From NCBI GenBank assembly GCA_038227135.1, contig JBBRQC010000002.1, forward strand, positions 138,898 through 202,897: 64,000 bases of DNA, in the 5' to 3' direction. Numbering within the stretch: position 1 is the first letter of the stretch; every line of letters begins with the position of its first letter. The position numbers and the translations under genes were made by a program. Source of the DNA: UBA4720 sp038227135. GTDB taxonomy: Bacteria; Gemmatimonadota; Gemmatimonadetes; Gemmatimonadales; Gemmatimonadaceae. Shown piece after piece: positions 40,057-49,356 of the stretch. The notes below the pieces were generated by a model. It saw nothing but the letters and a program-made list of their open reading frames with translations, did no database searches and was not told the origin of the DNA.

Positions 40057-42629
40057 CTGTTCAACCAGTACGACACTTTGACCAGAAACGTATTGGCGGG
40101 ATGGAGCCGCACGAGATCCCGCACATCGCCCTGAAAACTCCGATCTCCTTCTGCCCCGAGGTAGCCCTGCCTTCCTTCGTTCCACACCACGAAGAGCGTC
40201 GAGCCGGGCCGGTACTCCCAACGGTAGACCAGGTTGGACTGGAACGCCTTGAAGTTGAATCCACCTGGATTGGTAGTGACCGCGGGGTCGATGAACGGTG
40301 CGTAGCGATCGTCGTACGCTTCCGCGCGGGGGTTCGCCGAGAGCTGGCGCACGTTGCTGTAGGTTCCCTTCGAGACGAAGGGCTGAGTGTACGCCTGCAG
40401 CGACATCTCCGGCGTCAACGTGTAGTTGAGGCGCAGCGTGACGCCCGTGGTGTGCTGGTCGAGGCGTGCGAAGGTGTAGTGAGTGCCCGTCGCGTGCGTG
40501 AACCTGCCGAACCATTGGTTGTCGGTAACGTTGTGTGACCAATTGAGCGAAAGGGCTGAGCTGAATGACCCGAGCACCTTGAAATCCAGCTCGGGGCTCA
40601 CGGAGACCGACGAGTTCCTTCCTCCTTCGCCTCTGAAAAAGTTGGCGTTGAAGTACGGCACAACTGCTTTTCGATCGTCACCATTCACGAAGAACCACGG
40701 CGCGACGTAAGAGTTCTGTCTGACTGCGGGTCCGCCGCGCGCGGCTCTATCGTCGTAGGTCGTGCCGAGCTGGCCAACGGTTCCGCCCATATGCCAGCCC
40801 CAGCTGTTCTTGAAAGTTATGTGCGTGTTGGTGTTGTACGCTGCCTCGAGCGGCAAGCCATCCGCCGTCCAGTACTGCCACCAGTTGTTGTTCCACTGGA
40901 AGCGGTTGTAAAAAAGCCGTTGCTTCCGGTCAAAAACACCGGCCCACGTATTCCACGACACCTGGTCGGCACGCCGCAGGTACCCGAGGTCGTTGATCTC
41001 GAATCCCGGGGAGCGGCGCTGATACGCGGACTCGAACAGCAGGTGCTCACCACCGATCTTGCCGAAATGGAATTCCTCGGCGTCGCCGCTCAGCACGGTA
41101 CGGTTGGGATCGAGAGGAAGCTTTGCGTCGGGCCGTTGGTATTGGTGCACTCCGCTGGTCTGCATCGCGAGTATGACCGCCGGAGTTCCGTGCACTAGAC
41201 TCTGATCGAACGTTCCGGAGATCTCGTACCTGTCCTTGAGGAAGCGATGCCGGAAATCCAGCGCGGCGGCGTACGCGTCTGACGCTAGATACGGCGATGA
41301 CCAATTATCCATTTTCCGGTTCACCGCCGTCAGGATGGCGCCGATGGCGCTGCTGCCCTTCCGAAAATCCTGTGTCGCGCGCGCGACTGTAAAGTTCGTG
41401 AAGGGATCGTACGTGGTGTCGCCGGGACTTGCCGATCGCTGCGTCGCCGCATCGAGCACCCCTACGGTCAGACCACGCGGGAATCGACCGATCAGCTTGG
41501 CGGCGCCGATGATGGTCGTCGGCTGGAGAGGCACGGTGTCGCCGTAGATTCCGGCGAGCTCGGGAGTTCGGCCGATGCGCCTACTATAGTATAGGCTCTC
41601 TCCGTTGCAGTTGACCGCGCTGCAATTCACGTCGAAGCGAAACAGTCCGCGCCCCGCCACGAAGAACGGACGTCGCTCGTCGAAGAATGACTCGTACGCG
41701 GAAAGATTGAGGACCGCCGGGTCGGATTCGACCTGACCGAAATCCGGGTTGATCGTTGCGTCGAGCGTCAGGTTCGGCGCCAACCGGTATTTCAGATCTC
41801 CCCCCACCGTCACGTTCGATTTCTGGGCAAAATTATTGTTGACGATCTGCGATGCGTTCTTGGTGACGACATACGGCACGGCCTCGAGCTTTCGCGGCGC
41901 CTCGAGGTCCTCCAGTCCATCCAGCGACCCGAATTGCGAAACGAATCCGGGCTTCGATTGGCGGAGAAGAGGCCAGATCTCGCGCTCCGAATACCTGTAG
42001 ATATCGCGATCGATCGAAATGCCGAAGACGTGCTTTCTGTCCCTGCTGTACCGCATTTGGGAAAGCGGTAGCCGGAATTCGGCGGTCCAGCCCAGCGAAT
42101 CGATGCGGGTCGCGACGTCCCACACCGCGTCCCAGGCCTGGTCCTCGTTGCCGTCGTCGTAGATGGCCTGATCGACCTTTACGCCGGCCGCGTTGACGCC
42201 GAACTCGTAGCCGGTTCGCCGGTCGTGGTACGAGTCGACGAACAGCCAGATCATGTCGGACGATGTGAACGTGTCACGCCGCTCGAGCAGCTTGATGATG
42301 CTGTCGGGGTGAGGGTCAAAGGCGCGGACGAAGACGTACAGGTTCGATGCATCGTAAGCGATCTTCGCCTCGGTCTTGAAGCGCGGCGGCTTGTCTTCGG
42401 TGGGACGCCACTCCTTGAACGCCGTGATGGGGGGCGCGACGCGCCAGACCTGATCGTCATCCTTTCCGTCGATCACGGGCGAAACGGTAGCCCGGACGAC
42501 GGTGGCGCCGGTATCCGTCGGCGCGACGACGCTGTACGGCTTGGGTGACCCCCGATCGGCGCTGGCGGGCGCCTGTTGAAGAACCTGCAGGTTGAGGGCG
42601 AGTGCGAGAAGCGCTGAAATGCTAATCAT
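40053..42629 (-). CDS. DUF5916 family protein: CBM9-like N-terminus plus outer-membrane barrel
   Basis: 858 aa with a signal peptide (ISALLALALNLQVLQQAPASA). Residues about 45-230 form the CBM9-like carbohydrate-binding fold: TVSPVIDGKDDDQVWRVAPP, AYDASNLYVFVRAFDPHP, YEFGVNAAGVKVD. The rest is the DUF5916 barrel (LDATINPDFGQVESDPAVLNLSAYESFF, FFDERRPFFVAGRGLF), with alternating beta-strands to a C-terminal YWLNR. Probably an outer-membrane protein linked to carbohydrate uptake or sensing; the exact role is unknown for the family. It diverges from the S9 peptidase gene. Confidence 0.88.
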   Translation of the reverse strand: MISISALLALALNLQVLQQAPASADRGSPKPYSVVAPTDTGATVVRATVSPVIDGKDDDQVWRVAPPITAFKEWRPTEDKPPRFKTEAKIAYDASNLYVFVRAFDPHPDSIIKLLERRDTFTSSDMIWLFVDSYHDRRTGYEFGVNAAGVKVDQAIYDDGNEDQAWDAVWDVATRIDSLGWTAEFRLPLSQMRYSRDRKHVFGISIDRDIYRYSEREIWPLLRQSKPGFVSQFGSLDGLEDLEAPRKLEAVPYVVTKNASQIVNNNFAQKSNVTVGGDLKYRLAPNLTLDATINPDFGQVESDPAVLNLSAYESFFDERRPFFVAGRGLFRFDVNCSAVNCNGESLYYSRRIGRTPELAGIYGDTVPLQPTTIIGAAKLIGRFPRGLTVGVLDAATQRSASPGDTTYDPFTNFTVARATQDFRKGSSAIGAILTAVNRKMDNWSSPYLASDAYAAALDFRHRFLKDRYEISGTFDQSLVHGTPAVILAMQTSGVHQYQRPDAKLPLDPNRTVLSGDAEEFHFGKIGGEHLLFESAYQRRSPGFEINDLGYLRRADQVSWNTWAGVFDRKQRLFYNRFQWNNNWWQYWTADGLPLEAAYNTNTHITFKNSWGWHMGGTVGQLGTTYDDRAARGGPAVRQNSYVAPWFFVNGDDRKAVVPYFNANFFRGEGGRNSSVSVSPELDFKVLGSFSSALSLNWSHNVTDNQWFGRFTHATGTHYTFARLDQHTTGVTLRLNYTLTPEMSLQAYTQPFVSKGTYSNVRQLSANPRAEAYDDRYAPFIDPAVTTNPGGFNFKAFQSNLVYRWEYRPGSTLFVVWNEGRQGYLGAEGDRSFQGDVRDLVRLHPANTFLVKVSYWLNR

Positions 42630-42781
42630 CGAAGGGTCCAGTCTGGGCGGAAAGGCCAGTAGCTAGCTCTAATGCTGATTGGATACCCTATCGCCCAAAT
42701 TGGTTGGAAAGTTTCAGCACCGCGGGTGCACCAGGCGGCACTTCTTGGGTGATTGGAAGGGCACGCCGTACAAACCTCGCA

Positions 42782-42801
42782 CCCGTTCAGTTGCCGTTTA
42801 T
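42782..42801 (+). repeat. 20-base dispersed repeat upstream of the S9 peptidase gene
   Basis: Second copy of CCCGTTCAGTTGCCGTTTAT, same orientation as 40037-40056, in the divergent promoter region between the DUF5916 and peptidase genes. Confidence 0.7.
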
Positions 42802-42851
42802 GCGACGGCAGCTAGTCTTCAGACTGTTAGTTCGACCTCCCCCAAGCGAAA

Positions 42852-45026
42852 ATGCGAATGACTCGTCTGCGCTGGTACTCGCTCGCCCTCCCCGTCCTGT
42901 TTCTCGCCGCGGCACGGCCCGCGGATCGCCGAGCGATAACCGAGACCGATCTCTTCAAGTTCGTGTGGGCCGCCGACCCGCAGATCTCGCCGAACGGATC
43001 GCAGGTTCTCTTCGTCCGCGTGAACGTGAACGAGGACAAGGACCGGTACGAGACCCAGATATTCGTGGTGCCATCCGATGGTAGCGCGGCGCCGCGCCCC
43101 CTGACTTCGGGTCGCAGTGACCGTTCTCCACGATGGTCGCCGGGCGGAAGGGAGATCGCTTTCGTGCGGACACCGGATCCGCTGGAGGGAAAGTCGCAGC
43201 CGGCGCAGATCTATCTCATCTCGATGGATGGTGGTGAAGCGCGCGCCCTGACCAATGCGCCCAACGGCGCATCGTCTCCAGTATGGTCGCCGGATGGACG
43301 CACGATCGCCTTCAACTCCTCGCCCAAACCGGATTCAACTTCGTCGGCGCAAGCCAAAGTCGATTCGCTCAGGAAAACGCCGGACTCGACACAGAAGAAG
43401 CATGGGAGTGATGTTCGTGTCGTCACCCGCGCTCAGTACCGCTGGAACGGCGGGGGATACACCGACCCTACCTCGCACAATCACATCTGGACTGTGCCCA
43501 CTGCGATTGGGCCAACGGGCGCACTGCCGACGATGAGACAGATCACGTTGGGCGACTTCGACGAGGGCGAGCCGGTGTGGTCGCCCGATGGATCGAAACT
43601 GTATTTCACGTCGGACCGCAACTTCGAGCCGTATTACTCGACTACCGGGGCGGACATCTACGCCGTTCCAGCGAGCGGCGGCGCGATGGTCAAGATCTCG
43701 AGCATCGATGGAAACATCGGGACGATCGCTCTCTCACCCGACGGCAAACGAATCGCGTTCACGGGGACGGAGAACGCCAAGCCGGTCCGCTCCTACGACC
43801 AGCCCGACCTGTTCGTTACCGACGCGACTGCCGGGTCTACGCCGCGAAATCTCACGACGAATTACGACTACGACATCGAGAGCGGCATCGGCTCCGACCA
43901 GCATCCGCCGCGCGGGGGCAACGGTGGCGGGGTCATCTGGGCCAAAGATGGAAGAAGCGTGGTCGTGGTAACGGCTGAGAACGGCCGCTCGAATCTGAAG
44001 CGCTTCTCCGTTGCCGAGGGAAAACTTGATTCGGTGACGACGGGTGATCACGAGGTGGTCTCCTACAGTGCGAGCTCCGACGGGTCGAAGTTGGTGACAC
44101 TCGTCTCGACGCCTGTGAACATCGGCGATCTGTACCTCCTTGACGCAAATTCTCCTCGCTCGGCGCCGAGGCAGATCACACATGTGAACGATGCGCTGTT
44201 CAGCACGCTCGCGCTCACCACGCCTGAAGAGTTCTGGTACAAGAGCTTCGACGGCAAACGCATTCAGGGCTGGATTCTAAAGCCGCCACAGTTTGATCCG
44301 TCGAAGAAATACCCGCTCATACTAGAGATTCACGGCGGCCCCCACACGGCCTACGGTTCCTCGTTCACTCATGAGTTCCTGTGGATGGCGGCCAAGGGCT
44401 ACGTCGTGCTCTACACCAATCCGCGCGGGAGCAATTCGTACGGGCAGGATTTCGGCAACATCATCCAGTTCCACTATCCTGGCGACGACTATAAGGATCT
44501 GATGCTGGGGGTAGACGAAGTCCTCAAGCGCGGATACGTGGATTCGACACGCATGGGAGTGACGGGCGGAAGCGGTGGCGGAGTGCTCACCAACTGGATC
44601 GTCACGCAGACCCATCGCTTCGCAGCAGCGGCGTCGCAGCGGTCGATCGCAGATTGGGCGGGCTGGTGGTATACCGCGGACTTCACGCTCTTCAACCCGA
44701 CGTGGTTCCGCGCCGCGCCGTGGGAAGATCCGAAGGACTACGCGGAAAGGTCGGCGATCACGCACATCGCGAACGTGACGACCCCGCTGATGCTGATCGA
44801 GGGTGAAGCGGACACGCGCACACCGCCGGTCAACGGCGGCGAGGCGATGTTCCGGGCATTGAAGTACCTGCACAAACCGACAGTGATGGTGCGATTTCCG
44901 GATGAGACCCACGAGCTGTCGCGATCGGGAAAACCGTGGCACCGGGTCGAGCGGTTGCGTCACATCGTTGGGTGGTTCGACAAGTACCTTCAGGGCCAGG
45001 TGACTACCGCGTACGATGTTCGATAA
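42852..45026 (+). CDS. S9 family serine peptidase (dipeptidyl/acylaminoacyl peptidase-like)
   Basis: 724 aa, exported (signal MRMTRLRWYSLALPVLFLAA). The N-terminal beta-propeller is built of PD40-type blades (SPNGSQVLFV, SPDGRTIAFNS, SPDGSKLYFTSD, SPDGKRIAFTG). The C-terminal alpha/beta-hydrolase domain has the nucleophile in GVTGGSGGGVLTNW (about residue 577), the acid in LIEGEADTRTPP and His in PDETHELSRSG. Cleaves small peptides in the periplasm, with substrate access limited by the propeller. Strong family match; substrate preference is unknown. Confidence 0.93.
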   Translation: MRMTRLRWYSLALPVLFLAAARPADRRAITETDLFKFVWAADPQISPNGSQVLFVRVNVNEDKDRYETQIFVVPSDGSAAPRPLTSGRSDRSPRWSPGGREIAFVRTPDPLEGKSQPAQIYLISMDGGEARALTNAPNGASSPVWSPDGRTIAFNSSPKPDSTSSAQAKVDSLRKTPDSTQKKHGSDVRVVTRAQYRWNGGGYTDPTSHNHIWTVPTAIGPTGALPTMRQITLGDFDEGEPVWSPDGSKLYFTSDRNFEPYYSTTGADIYAVPASGGAMVKISSIDGNIGTIALSPDGKRIAFTGTENAKPVRSYDQPDLFVTDATAGSTPRNLTTNYDYDIESGIGSDQHPPRGGNGGGVIWAKDGRSVVVVTAENGRSNLKRFSVAEGKLDSVTTGDHEVVSYSASSDGSKLVTLVSTPVNIGDLYLLDANSPRSAPRQITHVNDALFSTLALTTPEEFWYKSFDGKRIQGWILKPPQFDPSKKYPLILEIHGGPHTAYGSSFTHEFLWMAAKGYVVLYTNPRGSNSYGQDFGNIIQFHYPGDDYKDLMLGVDEVLKRGYVDSTRMGVTGGSGGGVLTNWIVTQTHRFAAAASQRSIADWAGWWYTADFTLFNPTWFRAAPWEDPKDYAERSAITHIANVTTPLMLIEGEADTRTPPVNGGEAMFRALKYLHKPTVMVRFPDETHELSRSGKPWHRVERLRHIVGWFDKYLQGQVTTAYDVR

Positions 45027-45082
45027 AGCCGGCTGAGCTGATTACGGTGGGACCTGACATCTCGGTGGTTTGAGATCAAAAG

Positions 45083-45268
45083 CAACTGAACACGGTGGGA
45101 GGCGTCAGTGGCGTAGGTGCCTGTTGCCGGGGTCAACTACGCCGAGACTTATCTCCTGGCATTCTGAGTACCTGCATGCGCCATCACGCGAGTAGTAAAG
45201 TCTGGGCGTGCTAACCTGGTGCCAGGCACCAGTGCTACTGACGCCTCCCACCGTGTTCAGTTCAGTTG
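45083..45268. repeat. Palindromic MITE-like element, about 186 bp
   Basis: The left arm 45083-45122 begins CAACTGAACACGGTGGGAGG then CGTCAGTGGC. The right arm 45223-45268 is its reverse complement with few mismatches, ending CCGTGTTCAGTTCAGTTG. The arms are about 40 bp and enclose about 100 bp of single-copy sequence. It fills the gap between the convergent S9 peptidase and DUF4230 genes. Length and ends match 17651-17835. No transposase or target-site duplication was recognised. Confidence 0.78.
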
Positions 45269-45288
45269 GAACCTGCTCCGCCTGCAGT

Positions 45289-45912
45289 TCACCGGAGCAC
45301 AACATCCACGGTGTATCCGTCTTTGGCGAGCAGTAGCCGCAACAGCTCAATGGCGCTCTCGTTGGCGTGACGAATCAGCTCGAGTTGTCCGCCCGCCGCG
45401 GTGAGTTGCGCTCTCGCCTGACGCTGAATGAGATTCCGATCCTCGGGCGTGAATGGGTTCCACAGCCCACCGTGCTCGTCGTACGTCTCCATGTTCCGAA
45501 TCTCGACAGCGATGAGCTTCGCTGGTGGGATGCGGATCCGGATCACTTTTCTAGCGTGATCGATCGATACGTCGGGATTGTCGCGAAAATCGATCCCGGC
45601 GAAGAGGCGTCCCGTCACCACCACGAGTGACCGCTTGGTCGACCCGTACCACGTATTCTCGTAGACGATCACGTCGCGAACTGTCGCTTCGCTGGAGACG
45701 AGTTCCGCGACGGCACGGATCTGTGAAACCACGACGTCGTTGGTGATGTTCGTCGTGTTCCGGCCGAGCAGCGCGCCGGGTACCATCCGAGTCGCGCAAT
45801 AGCCGAATGCGAGGACGATGAGCAGGGCTACGGCGGCGAGCACCGTCCCCGGACCGACTATTCGCTGCTTCGACGCGCGTGGAAGCGGGTCGGTCTCGCC
45901 AGTTTTGTCCAA
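45289..45912 (-). CDS. DUF4230 family membrane-anchored protein
   Basis: 207 aa. One N-terminal membrane helix (VLAAVALLIVLAFGYCAT), then an extracytoplasmic domain with VVVSQIRAVAELVSSEATVRDVIVYEN and KVIRIRIPPAKLIAVEI, the hallmarks of DUF4230. Function is unknown; the fold is related to stomatin/SPFH-like beta-sandwiches by general appearance only. The gene starts at 45912 and ends 20 bases from the palindromic element. Confidence 0.82.
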   Translation of the reverse strand: MDKTGETDPLPRASKQRIVGPGTVLAAVALLIVLAFGYCATRMVPGALLGRNTTNITNDVVVSQIRAVAELVSSEATVRDVIVYENTWYGSTKRSLVVVTGRLFAGIDFRDNPDVSIDHARKVIRIRIPPAKLIAVEIRNMETYDEHGGLWNPFTPEDRNLIQRQARAQLTAAGGQLELIRHANESAIELLRLLLAKDGYTVDVVLR

Positions 45913-45966
45913 AATCGATCTTCCTCGATAGGCACCATACCTAGGACGATCGAAACTGATTGCAGT

Positions 45967-46149
45967 TTAGCGGGTCTGCATCTGACTGGTAGGCGTGGAG
46001 TCGTTGATGTGCTTCCATTCTATGAGCGCCATGCGCGCGACCATCTTCTCGAACTCGTCCTCTGACATGTGCGCGCACGTCGGACGTAGTCGCTCAGCGA
46101 TGTCGCGTCTGATGGATTCGAGATTGGCGGATGGCGGCTGCATTTGCAT
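45967..46149 (-). CDS. Small hypothetical protein, 60 aa
   Basis: Short acidic, helical protein (SIRRDIAERLRPTCAHMSEDEFEKMVARMALIEWKH pattern, quoted only in part here). Residues RLRPTCAHMSEDEFEKMV suggest a conserved helix-turn. A weak GACGAG lies before the start. It is placed just upstream of the DUF4230 gene on the same strand with a 54-base gap. The family is not recognised. Confidence 0.45.
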   Translation of the reverse strand: MQMQPPSANLESIRRDIAERLRPTCAHMSEDEFEKMVARMALIEWKHINDSTPTSQMQTR

Positions 46150-46234
46150 TGCTCGTCGGCCTGTCAGTAAGAGTGATGTAGCCCCTCTTCCAACTGATAC
46201 ACTCGATATTCGAAATTGAGCCGACGTTCCAGGT

Positions 46235-47626
46235 TCAGCTAATTGCTGAGGTGCTCGCTTCAGTCGAGCTTGGGTCGGGATCAGGTAGACTCGTGGTCAA
46301 CCGCCGGCGCTGTGCAACCTGGAGTCCCGAAATACAAACCGATAGCCACAGCACTCCCACTGCGTAGCCGGCGACGACGTCGCTGAAGTAATGGACGCCC
46401 AGGTACAGCCGGCTCATTCCGATCGCAATCACGAGCACCGCCGCGGCAATCGCGAGGCGAAGGCGACCGCGCCGGGTCTCGACCCACATCGAGCCAATGA
46501 GGTAGGCGAGCATCCCGTAACCGACCAGCGATCCCAGCGCGTGACCGCTCGGGAAGCTGAACGATGCGCCGTAGAGAAAATCAGCGGCCGCGACCGGTCT
46601 CGGGCGCTGGATGAGGTTCTTGAGAACGATGGTAAGAAGGCCGGCGCCGCCAAGCGCCGCCACCCATGCGGCGAGCACGACCCACATTCGCCGCATCAGG
46701 AGAAACAAAACTCCGCCGGCTCCAATGATTGCCATTGCCAGCGGAGAGCCGAGCGCGCTGACAACGCCGAAAATCGTGTCGCCAAGCGGCGTGGCGTGCT
46801 CGCGGAGTAACGTGGTCACCGTGAGATCGAACCTCGTCAGCGGGTCCTGATGGACAACGTCTTCGGTAACACCAGCGAACAGCCACAAGGCGGCCAGGCT
46901 GAGAAGGAATCCAATCGTCAGATGCAAACCGAGGTACTCGCCGCGGACAAAGCGCGCGGCGATGAACCTGGCCAGCCTCGGGTGCCGCTCGCGAAACCGG
47001 ACCCAGTACCACGAGACGCGTTCGACGAGAAACTCGCGGTTCCCGTTGAACCACCTCCAGCCAAGCCAGAGCGCGACGACAAGAGCGATGAGCAGCACCA
47101 GCGCGAGGCTCGCTTGCCCTATGTAGCGCTCGAGCAGGGGCAGGCTACGTCCAAAGACGTAGCCCAGTGTCCCGAAGAGTGTCGCCCAGGTTATTCCGCC
47201 GAGCACGTTGTATAGAGTGAAAACTCCGTACGGCATCTCGGCGGTTCCGGCGAGGAGCGCAGCCCAGGTCCGAAGCAGCGCGATAAACCGACCGAAGAAT
47301 ACGGCCTTGGATCCATGCCGGCTGAAGAACGAATGGACTTTCTCGAGCTTGTGCTCGTCGAAATGGACGAAGCGTCCGTAGCGCTTGAGGAGTGCAAGGC
47401 CCCCGATGCGCCCGATCCAGTAGCCCGCGGCATCGCCCATGATTCCGCCCGCCGCCGCGATGGCGATCACCCACCAGATGGACAGGTGGCCGAGGGCCGC
47501 GAGCGCGGCGGCGGTCACGAGTACCGTCTCCCCCGGCAGCGGTATGCCGAGGCTTTCTATGGCAACGAAGAGAAATACGACTGCATAGCCGTAGGATTCG
47601 ACGAGCCTGGTTACTGAGCTATGCAC
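46235..47626 (-). CDS. DedA/VTT-domain and PAP2 phosphatase fusion
   Basis: 463 aa membrane protein. Residues 1-200 are a DedA-type (VTT) domain: IESLGIPLPGETVLV, GDAAGYWIGRIGG and FGRFIALLRTWAALLAG. Residues about 230-440 are a PAP2 lipid phosphatase with the three catalytic motifs KNLIQRPRP, FSFPSGHALGS and MSRLYLGVHYFSDV. Such fusions would couple flipping of a lipid carrier (undecaprenyl phosphate or phospholipid) with its dephosphorylation at the outer face. The architecture is known in other bacteria. Confidence 0.93.
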   Translation of the reverse strand: MHSSVTRLVESYGYAVVFLFVAIESLGIPLPGETVLVTAAALAALGHLSIWWVIAIAAAGGIMGDAAGYWIGRIGGLALLKRYGRFVHFDEHKLEKVHSFFSRHGSKAVFFGRFIALLRTWAALLAGTAEMPYGVFTLYNVLGGITWATLFGTLGYVFGRSLPLLERYIGQASLALVLLIALVVALWLGWRWFNGNREFLVERVSWYWVRFRERHPRLARFIAARFVRGEYLGLHLTIGFLLSLAALWLFAGVTEDVVHQDPLTRFDLTVTTLLREHATPLGDTIFGVVSALGSPLAMAIIGAGGVLFLLMRRMWVVLAAWVAALGGAGLLTIVLKNLIQRPRPVAAADFLYGASFSFPSGHALGSLVGYGMLAYLIGSMWVETRRGRLRLAIAAAVLVIAIGMSRLYLGVHYFSDVVAGYAVGVLWLSVCISGLQVAQRRRLTTSLPDPDPSSTEASTSAIS

Positions 47627-47699
47627 GCAAGAATCTACCTGAACGGGGGTTTATCAGTGAAATCTGGCGGCCTTTAGATCAGCGTCCTACCTTGGCATC

Positions 47700-49172
47700 G
47701 TGAGCCACCGCTGCGTTCCAATCTTCGGTCTGGTTTGGCTTCCCGTTCTCCTGGCGTGCGGCGCTGCTCCACCGTCGCGAGCGTCTGTGGACACCGCTGC
47801 CACGCTTCCAACACCATCCTTTGCGAAGCGCGTGCCTTCGGTCCACGACTGGACCCGCTTTGGTTGGGATGTCGGCCGCTCCAGCGCGTCGATGGACGAG
47901 ACCGGTATTACCGCTCTCAACGTCGCCACGCTCCGTCGGCAACAAGTCACGCTGGATGGTACTGCCGACGCGTCGCCGATATACCTCCACGGGGTGCGTG
48001 TGAATGGCGGCACACACGACGTGTTCTTCGTCACGACCACCTACGGAAAAACGCTCGCGATTGATGCCGACGACGGAAGCATACTCTGGCGATTCACGCC
48101 GAGTGGATACGATTCGTGGGCGGGATCGAGACGGATAACTAATTCGACGCCGGTCGCGGATCCCAATCGCGAATTCATCTACGCCGCGTCGCCCGATGGG
48201 CATGTCCAGAAGCTGGGTGTTGCGGACGGCCAGGTTGTGTGGAGCACCGCAATCACGACACTGCCCGAGCGCGAGAAGATTGCGTCCCCGCTCAACTACG
48301 ACCACGCCCGCGTTATCGCTACGACCGGCGGCTATATCGGCGATGCGCCGCCGTATCAGGGCCACGTCGCAATTCTCGACGCCGCAAACGGTCGCCTCGT
48401 GCACGTCTGGAATTCGCTGTGCAGTGACAGGCAGGAGCTGATCGATCCCCACTCGTGCGCCGAGAGCGGAAATGCGATCTGGGGTAGAGCGGGTGCGGTG
48501 ATAGATTCGACCACGGGAGATATTTTCGTCGCCACCGGTAACGGCAAATGGGATGGGCGCACCAACTGGGGCGACGCCGCGATCGCGATCGACTCGAGTG
48601 CCGAGAAAATCGTTGACAACTATACTCCGGCAAACACCGAGGATCTCAGCGCACGCGACGCCGACCTCGGCTCGACTTCGCCCGTGCTACTCGGCGGAGC
48701 CTACGTTGCGCAGGGCGGCAAGGATGGCTCGATTCGACTGCTGCAATTCGGATCCGCGCGCGGAGCCGCGCCGCGCCGAGGGGGTGAGACGCAGGTGGTG
48801 TCCACCCCGTCCGGTACGGATTTGTTCACCGCGCCGGCCGTGTGGCATACCGGCGGTAAGACGTGGCTCTTCGCCGCCGACAATGGTGGAACGGCTGCGT
48901 GGAGTTTCGCGGGCGGTCGGCTGCAGCAGGCGTGGCACAACGGGAATGGGGGCACAAGCCCTGTTGTAGCCGGCGGACTTCTTTATGTGTACGACCCCGG
49001 TGGCTCACTCCGCGTCTACGAGCCAGCGACGGGGCACCAGATCGTGGAATTGAATTCGGGTGGGGGCCACTGGAATAGCCCGATCGTCGTTGACGGACGG
49101 ATAGCGCTTCCGGAGGGCAACGCCAATCAACACCGCACGACGGGTGTGTTTAATATCTGGCGGCTTCCCTAG
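47700..49172 (+). CDS. PQQ-binding-like beta-propeller lipoprotein
   Basis: 490 aa, GTG start, lipobox LLACG near residue 20. Repeated blades (TLAIDADDGSILWRFTPSG, FIYAASPDGHVQKLGVADGQVVW, VAILDAANGRLVHVW, DIFVATGNGKW, LYVYDPGGSLRVYEPATG) give an eight-blade quinoprotein-like or BamB-like propeller. No PQQ dehydrogenase active-site Cys-Cys pair is visible, so an enzymatic role is doubtful. Several Cys residues could form disulfides. Divergent from the DedA-PAP2 gene. Confidence 0.85.
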   Translation: MSHRCVPIFGLVWLPVLLACGAAPPSRASVDTAATLPTPSFAKRVPSVHDWTRFGWDVGRSSASMDETGITALNVATLRRQQVTLDGTADASPIYLHGVRVNGGTHDVFFVTTTYGKTLAIDADDGSILWRFTPSGYDSWAGSRRITNSTPVADPNREFIYAASPDGHVQKLGVADGQVVWSTAITTLPEREKIASPLNYDHARVIATTGGYIGDAPPYQGHVAILDAANGRLVHVWNSLCSDRQELIDPHSCAESGNAIWGRAGAVIDSTTGDIFVATGNGKWDGRTNWGDAAIAIDSSAEKIVDNYTPANTEDLSARDADLGSTSPVLLGGAYVAQGGKDGSIRLLQFGSARGAAPRRGGETQVVSTPSGTDLFTAPAVWHTGGKTWLFAADNGGTAAWSFAGGRLQQAWHNGNGGTSPVVAGGLLYVYDPGGSLRVYEPATGHQIVELNSGGGHWNSPIVVDGRIALPEGNANQHRTTGVFNIWRLP

Positions 49173-49356
49173 CTGAGGCAGGCGCCGGTTCGCCTTTCTG
49201 AAAAGATTGAATCCAAGCCCCGCGGGACGCCGTATTGCGCCTTAAGTGATTGGAATCCGAATTTGCGCTCGTTCCCGACAAGAAATTGCGAGCGTTTCTA
49301 GTCATTCGTTCCTATCTTTCCCTGCCTCCAACAACCATCCGGAACAACACTCACAT

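Noticed and set aside
45083..45268. Insertion sequence encoding a transposase
   Set aside because: The element is only 186 bp and has no credible open frame; it is better described as MITE-like.
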